Shown in pieces: positions 1-9,073 of a stretch of 64,000 nucleotides of DNA (its first letter is position 1; every line of letters starts with the position of its first letter). The stretch covers positions 8,145,264 through 8,209,263 of the forward strand of contig NC_091019.1 in the NCBI RefSeq assembly GCF_041296385.1. The letters run 5' to 3'. The notes below the pieces were generated by a model. It had not been told where the DNA came from, did not search any database, and was given only the letters and a program-made list of their open reading frames with translations. A program made the translations under genes and the position numbers. This DNA comes from Aphelocoma coerulescens (taxonomy: Eukaryota; Chordata; Aves; Passeriformes; Corvidae).

Positions 1-11
1 GAGAAGGATAT

Positions 12-446
12 AACATTCTTCGACTACAGGGAGAGTCCATGGGGCTTTTCCCATGGGGTCTCTCAAACAGATGTAGGATGCAGCTCCCTTTTTATGCCAA
101 GTTCCCGGCCCCAGCACCCTCTTCCTTTTCCCCACTGGCTGAGGTACTCAGGAGATACAGACTTCCCAAAGTGCCTACTCTATGCCCTCCTCTAATATGC
201 ACCCCCCTTTTGGTATTGAAAAGAAAGAAAAAGAAACTATTCCTAATTCTGTTAAGTGTTTGTTGCCTTGTTGTAGGTTCAGGAATTTAACAGGGCCTTG
301 ATTAATCAACAGTCTCTGTTGGTTACCAACAGTTCTAGAGAACTAATAGTTTCTTCTGTTACTTCACTATCGATAAGTTCCTAGCCTTGTCTACAGGCAG
401 ATTCACATGGTCTGTTTGTAAAGACTCATTCGTCTCATTCCTTTTA
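12..446 (-). repeat. 3' LTR of env-only endogenous retrovirus, end truncated
   Basis: This stretch aligns with 2302-2765 over about 435 bp, with an offset of 2312-2319 and roughly 10-20% difference by eye. Both copies contain GGTTCAGGAATTTAACAGGG and the block beginning GCACCCCCCTTTTGG. On the minus strand the LTR should start TG at 446, as the partner does at 2765; here the second base is mutated. A purine-rich stretch lies just outside the start, as expected for the 3' LTR of a minus-strand provirus. The last ~22 bp of the LTR (2302-2323 in the partner) are missing, because the preceding unit's fold-back segment joins here. The LTR divergence implies an old insertion. Confidence 0.75.
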
Positions 447-480
447 ATCCCTCCTCTTTTTATTTTGCCTCTTTTTTCTT
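447..480 (-). promoter_or_regulatory. Candidate polypurine tract beside the 3' LTR
   Basis: On the minus strand this stretch is almost entirely purine apart from a few T and C, including the run AAAAAGAGGAGGGA directly before the inferred LTR start. In retroviruses a tract in this position primes plus-strand DNA synthesis. The position relative to the LTR pair is what supports the call. It may be degenerate. Confidence 0.5.
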
Positions 481-2130
481 TACAAACCTTAATTACCATT
501 GATTTAATTTTTTCTTCTTGAGTCTTCTTGGATTTTGCTATTATTTGCAGTGACATCCTCATCTATCCTTTTGTAGACATTTCTGGATCAGGTAGGCATG
601 GCTGCTACCGGCATCCCCTTGACCACCTGCTGAAAGAGCTGCACTCAGCAAGGTGTCACACATGATAAAAAGATTAGAGTTGCTATAGCATGTAAGAGGA
701 GAAATCATATTCATTTAGCCCATAGCTGGCCAGTTAACCATGAAAACATATCCCATTCCCATCCTTTCCACATTTGGACAGGTCCATGAGCTGACGTTAT
801 TTCCTTTGTTATTTTTTTGACCACTTTTCCGCTGTCATCTGCTTGCAAACAGCAGCTCGAGTCATTTAATTTCCCACAAACTCCTCCTTCTTCTGCTAAC
901 AGATAATCTAGTACCATCCAATGTTGAAATACCGCTTTCCTCGTTTAAGTGGGTTGGTCAGCAAGAAAGTCAAGAGCTGTGGCTGTTTGGTTGGTTATTA
1001 TTTCCGAGACAGCTTGTAACCTAATTATCCCATTCAAATGATAAATGGGTTCCCAGGCATCTGGGATTAATTCCTTAGGATTCCAAGTGGCTGGTCCATC
1101 CTGTTGTGGAACTGGTTCTGGTGGCCATTCATCTTTTCCCCATTTTGGGGTGCTCCCTCCAGCCAGGGCTGCATCAGTTGACTGCTTTTCTCTAATTAAA
1201 TCATCACAGATTTTGATTCCTAAGCGATTTCCCTGAACTTGTGGCAACAAAAAGAACAACGGGCTAATATACCCCATACCCATACCATATCCCTGACCAG
1301 TTTGGAGGTAACCTGAGCTAAGCATGTTGGCCACAAATGCAATAATGTCCTTTCAAAGCCTGTGTTCCATTATCAAAGGGGCCTTTCTACCTTTTGTCAT
1401 CAATTGGTGGGTCAAAATACAGCGGGATTCCTGGGCCTAACGGTCCTCCAATAGTTGCTCCACCATAAGGGTCACAGTATTTGCGTTTCCAAGCTCCCAA
1501 ATGGGGTTCCCATCTACATTTACGTCTGCAAGCTGTTTGGTTGGATTTGGAGCAGAACTCACTAAGAGGGTTTGAGTTCCAATCTGGTGTTGCCATTCCC
1601 ACTGATAATCATGAGCAACATGTGTTCTACTTGTGGAATTTTCGTGGGGACATCTTAAAAATAGGTGGTCAAAAAAACCCCTTGTCCCTCCCCATTGCTT
1701 TACAGGCTTCCAAATATTTTTGGTAAGTGTGTTAAGAACACTTTACCCAGCTACCATTAGTGAGCTTAACAGGTATTTGATTGCATTTGTCTTGATATTT
1801 GGAACAATTGTAAGGAGGGCAACTGGGGGTCCAAGCCCAATTGTTTAAACCCAGAGGGGAAGTAAATTCATACATGTCTTTTCCTACATAGACCCCCTCT
1901 GTCCTATTTAGGCAATAAGTGCCTGTTGGAGAAGAATGAAGTGGCCGTGAACTTCCTTCTTTGGCCCCAAATCCCGTCCTAGTATGGACCCCACCATTTA
2001 GGTTCAGCTGGGCTAGCCAACCATGGCCACTCTTCAGATCCTCCTGGCCCTCCACAGAGCCAGCAATTGCTAAGGTTAAAAACTTTTGCTACTTCTTCTC
2101 CTAAGGCTGCAAATTGATTCTCTCACACCT
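480..2130 (-). pseudogene. env: Decayed retroviral envelope (env) relic
   Basis: Open fragments on the minus strand, in order, are 2055-1732, 1602-1387, 1334-945, 917-711 and 562-359. They lie in three different frames with stops between them, so the gene is broken by at least two frameshifts and several stops. A CWLC motif of the surface-subunit CXXC type lies at 2065-2054 in yet another frame. The surface portion has several N-glycosylation sequons (NRT, NCS, NGS, NQT) and Cys-rich blocks. The 1334-945 fragment ends in a heptad-like stretch (LQAVSEIITNQTATALDFL). The 917-711 fragment holds GGVCGKLNDSSCC, a C-X7-CC transmembrane-subunit motif, one residue longer than the common C-X6-CC. A Trp-rich segment follows (WKGWEWDMFSWL). 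I saw no clear membrane anchor or cleavage site. The covalent-type SU/TM motifs point to a gamma-like env. It cannot make a functional protein as it stands. Confidence 0.85.
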
Positions 2131-2282
2131 GGCCTAAACTCAGCTGACCATATAAAAGTAGAATTATTAATGAAAATATTTTAATTGTGTGATCTAGTTA
2201 GCTAGTCTAATTTTCATGTTGTCTTCTGCACCACCTGTGGCAAATGAAGACACATAAAACCACTTAACCTAAAACAATGGCC

Positions 2283-2300
2283 GCAAGTATTAGCCCCCCA
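2283..2300 (-). promoter_or_regulatory. Weak candidate primer-binding site
   Basis: On the minus strand, one base past the inferred 5' LTR end (CA at 2303-2302), the sequence begins TGGGGGGCTAATACTTGC. The TGGGGG start resembles a proline-tRNA primer site, but the rest matches poorly. The position is right and the sequence is degenerate. Confidence 0.3.
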
Positions 2301-2301
2301 G

Positions 2302-2765
2302 TGAGGAGACAGAGGCATCCTACAACATTCTTCAACTACAGGGAGAGGCCATGGGGCTTTTCCTGTGCAGTCTCTCTCAAATGATTGTGGGACACTACTC
2401 CCATTTTATGCTAAGTTCCCAGCCATAGCACCCTCTTCCTTTTCCCCTTTGGCTGAGGTACTCAGGAGGTAAAGACTTCCTGAATTGCCTACTCTATGCC
2501 CCCATGTAATATGCACCCCCCTTTTGGTATAGAAAAGGAGGAAGAAGAAACTATTCCTAATTCTATTAAGCCTTTGTTGCCTTGCTCTAGGTTCAGGAAT
2601 TTAACAGGGCCTTGGCTGAGCAACAGTCTCTGTTGATTAGTAACAGTTTCTAAAACTAATACTTTCTTCTATTACTTCCCTATCTGTTACTGCTCTATGC
2701 TAGCCTTGTCTAAGAGTGGATTCACACAGTCTGTTTGTAAAGACACATCCATCTTACTCCTTTCA
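2302..2765 (-). repeat. 5' LTR of env-only endogenous retrovirus (464 bp)
   Basis: Read on the minus strand, this is bounded by TG at 2765 and CA at 2303-2302 and aligns with the copy at 12-446. It is the more complete of the pair. About 170 bp of leader (2131-2301) separate it from the env relic. I found no gag, protease or pol remnant between them, so the element is internally deleted or arose from a shortened RNA. Confidence 0.7.
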
Positions 2766-3139
2766 CTCCCACACCTTCTTGGAGGTGGGACGGCTCCCCC
2801 CGGCACAGCACCTGGAAAAAAACCCCCGTATATGCACACACACACCTGCACTTACCCTGCACTCTGCTGCACACCCCCCCCCCCCCCCCCCCACTAACCC
2901 CCGCCTCCATATCCCTACCATGCCACTCTCAGCTGCCCTGCCCCCACCGTCCCAGCGGGCTGGCAGCACCCACTCCTCACATGCTTCCCCATGCCTTGCA
3001 TTTCCTTCCTGCCCCCTCTGTAGCCTTCCCTCTACCTGCCTTTTCTCCATTGCCTTGCATTGACTTGCTCACCCATCCCCCACCTGACTTCCTTTCACAG
3101 TCATCTAGGTCTGGCCTTACCTTTTCTTTTCCTTCTAGG
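2766..3139. repeat. C-rich low-complexity stretch with short CA run
   Basis: Strongly C/T-rich on the plus strand. It holds a short CA run near 2834-2846, the pure C run at 2874-2892, and many CCC and CCTTCC words. Long open frames here on both strands come from the biased composition, and their reading frame changes from unit to unit with C-run length, so they are not genes. Confidence 0.8.
2874..2892. repeat. C run, 19 C
   Basis: Uninterrupted run of 19 C (G on the minus strand). Its length differs among units. Together with the unit 4 and unit 5 module change, it accounts for all unit length differences. Confidence 0.95.
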
Positions 3140-4110
3140 ACCCTCATTGCCTTGCCTCACCTCGCCAAGCCACCACTTGCCTTGCCTTGCCCTTGAACCC
3201 CTTGCCTTCCATTACCTTGCTCACCCCTCCCCCACCTGGAATTCAAGACCCCTTTTCAATGACATTTCTGGGCCTTGCCCTGCCCTTTCTGCTCCTCCTA
3301 GGAATCTCAAGGCTCTCAAGTATCTCCGGTGTTTCAGGATCACATGAGAGGAAGACCAGGCAAGGACACATGTTGCCACACTCATCTATACGGGCAGCCT
3401 TTGTCTGGGACCAATCTTTGCATGTCTTGAATCTTGGAAGGGCAATTCACATTTTGCCCTTGAGCTCCGGGACCAGAAGGAGAGTTCTTTTGCATACAAA
3501 GGAAAGCAGGTAGCTCAAGTCTCTTAGGTGCAGATTAGAGATGACTCACACAGGATCAAGGCCACACAGAGCAGTTGGGCCTAGCCACTTTTGTGTACCA
3601 GAAGTCCTTGAATGTACTTCTCACCTGCCTTGCCTCGCCTTGCCTTGGCAACGCAACAGTTTCCTTGCCTTGCCCTGCTAGCCCTCCGTAGCCTTGCATT
3701 CCCTTGCATGCCCATGCCACACCCTTGACCTGCCTACTGCTTTCCTCCAGGGCCTTGGCTTGCCGAGCCCTTCTTGTTTCTGCCTGGCCTACCCATCAGT
3801 GGACTTTCCTTCCTCCTAGAGGCAAGCCTTGCCTCTAACTTCTGGGCCTTCTCTTGCCTACCACTCCATTTATTTCCCCCTCACTGCTCTGGCCTTGCCT
3901 ACCTCTTGCTTGACTTGCCTGCAATTGCCTGCACTTGGTTTGCAGTGCCTTGCCTGCATGGAAGGCAAGGTAAAGAGTGGTAGGCAGGGCAAAGCCAGCA
4001 AGTTGTAGGTAGTGCGAGACGTAGGCAAAGGAAGCAAAGCAAGGGTAGCTTAGGAAAAACTAGGCAAGGCACTGAAGGCAAGGCAAGGCCAAGGGACTTG
4101 CAGTGCCTTT
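3140..4110. repeat. CCTTG-rich tract with inverted halves
   Basis: The plus strand is dense in CCTTGCC, CTTGCCT and TTGCCTTGCC between about 3140 and 3290 and again between 3620 and 3955. From about 3960 to 4110 the complementary words (GGCAAGG, AAGGCAAGGC) take over. Near the switch, CCTTGCC at 3948-3954 pairs with GGCAAGG at 3964-3970. The words TGCCTACCACTC and GAGTGGTAGGCA sit farther out on each side, so this is a large imperfect inverted repeat. The intervening 3290-3620 has fewer such words and shows no gene. Confidence 0.8.
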
Positions 4111-5699
4111 CCTTGGGAAGGTAAGGACATAGAGCCAGTGTTGGTGGAGCAGATGTTAAGGTACCATGGGGAGGAATAGCCCAGTGAGATATTTCTCTCC
4201 TGGCCCCTTCTGTGTAGGGGCAATTGTTGGACATATTCAATACTAGAGGTGTATCAGTCCCTGGATATGTTGTATTTTGGAGGAGGGGATGCTGTTTCTT
4301 TGGAGATAGGCTTGTACTTGCTCTCTTTGGCAAGGAAAGCAGGTTTGGATGCGCTCATGAGGTGCTCTTAGGGATTTTAAAGGCTTTTCCCAACAGACAG
4401 TTCTCTGGGTTAGAGCTGTTGAGCTTTCAGCAGGAATGCAAAGGCCAAGCTTGTGACCCTTTTTTCCTGGTGCCTTTAGTGTGTGAGCAGTCCCTGGTGC
4501 TGTTGTCTTTGGATCCTGACTCTGGGAGAGGGAAGGCTTAGGATGGTACCTAGAGCTGAGAAGGAAAGTGCTGAGGGCAGCGTGTGCGCTGCTAGTTTGA
4601 GGGGTGCAGTTGAAGTTGTAGGCAGCAAGAGCTTTCTCAGCTGGCACTGTTGTGAGCTCTGTTTTTGCCAGATGGTTTCAAGTTGGTAGGTGGACTCTGC
4701 CAGAGAGAAAAGATTTGTTTGGGCAAAGAGGTTTGTCTGGCTCTTGGAGTGTGGTGCAAAAAAGAGTCTGCTCTTGGAAGGGGAAGATTCAGGAAAACTT
4801 TTTGTTCTGACACCGTTGATTTGAGTGCAGGGACGTTTCTAACTTGCCTCTGCCCTTGGGGTGGTTTTGAGCAGCGAAAGCTGCGTTTCCTTCTTTGGCA
4901 AGTCGTCAGTGCCATCGTGTGGTTGTTGCGATGAGTGCTGACAGTGCCCAGGAAAAAGCCAAGTGCTTCATTGGCACGGCCCCAGTCGTGTGGGAGCAGT
5001 TGGTGGAAGAACTCCGCTGTGCAGTCTGCCTCTTGGAGACGTAAAAGAATGTGTTCCTATGCATAGCGGGGAAGCAAGAGGAATCTTTTCATTGTTGGCT
5101 GTGCAGTTTCTAAGCGGCAAAAGTAAAGGCAGTTCCAGCATGGCCTCTTTCTTTCAGAACCTTTTCTGTGCCATCATGAAAATGCTCAACATGTAACTCG
5201 CACCCATTGAACTGCATCAAAGGTCCTGGAGCTATGCACTTTCCTTCAAGCTCTATGTACCATCTCTCCACCTCTCGCGGATCCCAAACCCCTTCCAAAC
5301 ATCCAGCAGCTGCTTCTGCACGCAGGGAACAAATGCTAGAACAAGGCGTTGGCCTTCATAGTCCCTCTAAAATCTGTAAACTAAGCAAAACATACCAGTG
5401 ACCAGCATTTTCCTTCGCAAATATATATATAGAGCATCATCACATTCTGTCAAAGTGGGTAAGTTCACCCTTGCAGTGCAGCTTTTCCAGCCGCAGTTCG
5501 GACTGAGAGATGTGCCAGGAGAGAAAGCATTTGTTGACTTTCCTTCTTCTCTGGAACACTTGATACTCGCAGTGCAATCACTTCCACACAACTTCGGTGT
5601 GCCCAGGTTCAAGCAGCTAGAGCTCACAGAGATGGGAAAGTCAGGGCAGAAGACGTTTCAAAAAAACGTTACAGCAGCATTAAAACTGTGCACAGCAGT
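4111..5699. other. Spacer with no recognised gene or element
   Basis: I recognise no protein family, RNA gene or transposon here. Small structures include an imperfect hairpin at 4905-4942, an AT dinucleotide run near 5418-5430, and ACGTTT...AAACGT near 5658-5668. Short open frames of 60 to 173 codons exist on both strands without signs of a gene. The end of this stretch (after ~5400) may be the oldest, unrecognisable part of module C. Confidence 0.6.
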
Positions 5700-6409
5700 C
5701 TGCAGCACTCTAGCTTACTTCTCTGACAGACATGCCATCCCATTGTGGGCTCTCACAGCTCGGTTGCAAGCTATCTTGGTTGCAAGCTACTCTTCTGAAG
5801 AAAAGAACTATAAGAAAAAGCCAATGCTGGGCTGCGCCTTCCCCTTGCTTCACGTAAAGCCACCCCATGCTGCACTCTGCACTTCCCTTCTCCGCCCCAT
5901 TGACCACTGTGTTTTCTGAATCTCGAAGCCTAAAGTTCAGCGATATTGTTTCAGCGGAGGGCTGGAAGAGGAATAGGTAGCAGCACAGCTAAAAGTAGCT
6001 GTCGCTGAGCTTTCTCCTTCCCAAAGCTAATGTGAATACGGCAGGTAGGCGAGTGGCAGCTACCCTCCTCTCTCAGCTTATATGCTGCATGCACGAGCCC
6101 GGTGCTCTGCGCCGTCGTTCACCCTCTTAAGTACCCTTGTCGCGCTTTCATTCTGCCAGAGTCGAACAGTCGTCTACTTCTCGCACAGAGAGCACAGTGC
6201 CGGCAGCGCAACCCTCCAGGCGGCTGCTTCTGCCGAAAGACGCCTGGGCTATGCACTTTCCCTCTCAGTGCTAGGTAGATCTACATTCTGTCTGTGTTGT
6301 GCTCTGAATCTTAACGAAAACATTCTCAGCTAAGTCTCGCACACAGAAGAGTTTTAGGTCAACGAGCTTGCCCAAAGATTGCCCCCGTCCCTATACAAAC
6401 TTATATTTA
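5700..6409 (+). repeat. Satellite module C, diverged partial copy
   Basis: Similar to 7151-7861 (end of module A) at an offset of about 1451. Matched landmarks are GCTGGGCTGC (5827 and 7278), GGAAGAG-AATAGGTAGCAGCACA, the CGCGCTTTCATTCTGCC block, TGCACTTTCCCTC, and GAGTTTTAGGTC versus CAGTTTTAGGTC. Many substitutions and indels make it much more diverged than A is from B. It is less CpG-rich than A and B. Confidence 0.75.
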
Positions 6410-7861
6410 CACCCCATTCCAGTGGTAATCCTCTTTCCTTTACAGCCTGCACAGCGCTGTCAGATCGCGGTGCTCTCCGCACCTGCCTTCTCACTCCCAA
6501 GTACCAGCGCGAACCTTACAGCCTTGCAGGCAGCGAAGACACCGGTAGGCATCTCGCACAGAAGAACGGGCCAGGACGCAAAGATGGTCTTCCTTTCTCC
6601 TCGTTGTCGCCCACATTGTGGTGATGTGTTGAAAGTCTTGGCCAGCGAAAGGCTAATCCAGCAAGTGCTTCTCTCTTGACGCATTTTGCTGAGCGAGAGC
6701 TACACGGATAGTTTAGAATCTGTGAAACAGCAAGACAATGATTGCACGTCGAGCTGAGCAAAAGCCGTGCACGGCACACCGTGGCTGCGTGCAGTGTTCA
6801 TGCGGAAGAGCGGCAAAGCTCCAAGCCCTCGCTGGGCTTCCGTTCTGCCCGGAGCACAGGCGGCGAAGAACGAAGCAGCTGGGCACCGGCTTCATGTAGC
6901 CAGTGGAGCGAATTGCAAATGTCCAGCCGAGAGCTGCTTCACAAGCAGATTCAGCTGAGAACGCTCTGGCTGCTTCAGAAAGGAAGGCGCAGCCCTTGCA
7001 CTCCAGCACACAACCGGGCCAGAAACAGGTCCTTCAACCTTCAGTGCTGCCGACTCCATGCAGCTTGAGCACACCCAGAAGGACGCGTCCAGAAAGAAGG
7101 CGTTCTTCGAGTACCCCCCTCCTCCAAGGAGCCTCGAAACTGAGCACAACACGCTGCGGCTCGGCAGCTTCCTTCTCAGCGAGACGTACCGTCACATTTA
7201 TGCACTCTCGCAGCTCCGTTGCCCACTTGCAGCAGCTGCTGCTACCGAAGCAAAAGGCTCCAGAAGTAAAAGCCACTGCTGGGCTGCACGTTCCCTCTGC
7301 CTCACGTAAAGCAGCAGAAACTGGCCGCTGCACTCTGTCCTTCCATTCTCTGCCGCACCTGCCACTGTCATCTCTGCGTCTCCAAGCATAAACCTGGGCA
7401 CAAATGCTTTCCGGGGAAAGCTGGAAGAGAAATAGGTAGCAGCACAAGTAGCTGCAAGTGGAACTTCCTGGTTTCAACTGCTAACGTGAGTCCGCAAAGA
7501 AGCGAGTGACGGCCACGCTTCCCCTTGCAGCCTGTGCGATGCGCACAGCAGCTCGGGGCTCTGCCTTCATTCCTACGCTCTCCGTACCACGGTCGCGCTT
7601 TCATTCTGCCGGAGTCGAAGCGTCGCCTACTTCTCGCACAAGAGCATTGTGCCCGCAGCGAAATGCTCCAGCCGACTGCTTCTGCCGGAACACGCCCTGG
7701 CCTATGCACTTTCCCTCGCAGCGACATACACCAGCACACTGGGTCTTTCTTGTCGTCCAAATGTAAAGGGAAAGGTTCTCCGCTCCGTCTGGCACAGAGA
7801 ACAGTTTTAGGTCGACAAGCTCACCCAGAGCTCACCCTCGACGCGTGGAAACCCGCATTTG
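6410..7861 (+). repeat. Satellite module A (CpG-rich)
   Basis: Starts at the landmark CACCCCATTCC, which recurs at 7862 in module B. It runs 1452 bp to the start of B; a 12-bp insertion of CTC repeats in B sets the later period at 1464. Bases 6724-7325 match B at 8188-8789 with one difference (T at 6801, C at 8265), whereas 6410-6723 is clearly more diverged. CpG is dense: I counted 13 in 7561-7680. Weaker internal similarity suggests about four ~366-bp monomers. Open frames on both strands overlap throughout and are compositional. Confidence 0.85.
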
Positions 7862-8788
7862 CACCCCATTCCAGCGGCAGCCCGTCCTTCCTTTACAGCC
7901 TGCACAGCGCCGTCAGATCGCGGTGCTCTCCGCACCTGCCTTCTCACTTCCAAGTACCAGCGCGAACCTTACAGCCTTGCAGGCAGCGAAGACGCGGCGA
8001 GGCGTCTCGCACAGAAGAACGGGCCAGGACGCAAAGATGGTCTTCCTTTCTCCTCCTCCTCCTCCTCCTTGCCCGAGTGGTGGTGCTGTGCTGAAAGTCT
8101 TGGCCGGCGAAAGGCTTATGCAGCAAGTGCTTCTCTCCTGACGCATTTCGCTGAGCGAGAGAGCTGCACGGACACTTTCGACTCTGGGAAACAGCAAGAC
8201 AATGATTGCACGTCGAGCTGAGCAAAAGCCGTGCACGGCACACCGTGGCTGCGTGCAGTGTTCACGCGGAAGAGCGGCAAAGCTCCAAGCCCTCGCTGGG
8301 CTTCCGTTCTGCCCGGAGCACAGGCGGCGAAGAACGAAGCAGCTGGGCACCGGCTTCATGTAGCCAGTGGAGCGAATTGCAAATGTCCAGCCGAGAGCTG
8401 CTTCACAAGCAGATTCAGCTGAGAACGCTCTGGCTGCTTCAGAAAGGAAGGCGCAGCCCTTGCACTCCAGCACACAACCGGGCCAGAAACAGGTCCTTCA
8501 ACCTTCAGTGCTGCCGACTCCATGCAGCTTGAGCACACCCAGAAGGACGCGTCCAGAAAGAAGGCGTTCTTCGAGTACCCCCCTCCTCCAAGGAGCCTCG
8601 AAACTGAGCACAACACGCTGCGGCTCGGCAGCTTCCTTCTCAGCGAGACGTACCGTCACATTTATGCACTCTCGCAGCTCCGTTGCCCACTTGCAGCAGC
8701 TGCTGCTACCGAAGCAAAAGGCTCCAGAAGTAAAAGCCACTGCTGGGCTGCACGTTCCCTCTGCCTCACGTAAAGCAGCAGAAACTGG
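7862..8788 (+). repeat. Satellite module B (CpG-rich, 3'-truncated)
   Basis: Second copy of the 1464-bp module, ending abruptly after GCAGAAACTGG, about 540 bp before the module end present in A. The diagnostic base is C at 8265. It holds a CTC microsatellite near 8051-8070 that module A lacks. The truncation point is the entry into the inverted segment. Confidence 0.9.
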
Positions 8789-9070
8789 CTACTTGTGCTG
8801 CTACCTATTTCTCTTCCAGCTTTCCCCGGAAAGCATTTGTGCCCAGGTTTATGCTTGGAGACGCAGAGATGACAGTGGCAGGTGCGGCAGAGAATGGAAG
8901 GACAGAGTGCAGCGGCCAGTTTCTGCTGCTTTACGTGAGGCAGAGGGAACGTGCAGCCCAGCAGTGGCTTTTACTTCTGGAGCCTTTTGCTTCGGTAGCA
9001 GCAGCTGCTGCAAGTGGGCAACGGAGCTGCGAGAGTGCATAAATGTGACGGTACGTCTCGCTGAGAAGGA
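8789..9070 (-). repeat. Inverted copy of module A end (fold-back segment)
   Basis: These 282 bp are the reverse complement of 7170-7451 in module A. Because module B contains the same sequence, 8916-9070 is also the exact reverse complement, as far as I can read, of 8634-8788. This gives a 155-bp-arm inverted repeat with a 127-bp spacer. The last 8 bases (GAGAAGGA) overlap the chosen start of the next unit, and the truncated LTR follows. Confidence 0.92.
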
Positions 9071-9073
9071 TAT

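Larger units (their letters stand above)
1..9062 (+). repeat. Array unit 1 (9062 bp, reference copy)
   Basis: This copy is the reference for the internal layout. The start point is arbitrary, because a tandem array can be cut anywhere; I placed it at the base matching the first base of the window. It has 19 C in the C run and the common base at each variable site I found. Confidence 0.95.

Noticed and set aside
447..2301. Search for gag, protease, reverse transcriptase or integrase
   Set aside because: No motifs of these genes were seen; all recognisable coding fragments are env.
2834..2846. CA microsatellite
   Set aside because: Only about six CA repeats and the same in all units seen; too short to list as a feature of its own.
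2697..3513. Overlapping Pro/Leu/His-rich open frames
   Set aside because: Frame and length change between units with the C count, which a real gene would not tolerate; the composition is low complexity.
5398..5919. 173-codon open frame on the plus strand in the spacer and module C
   Set aside because: No recognisable domain. It overlaps other open frames, and its counterpart in the related module A is not conserved as a reading frame.
7525..8094. 189-codon open frame crossing the A/B module boundary
   Set aside because: It ends in a low-complexity stretch from the CTC microsatellite and is not preserved in module C, as expected for compositional openness.
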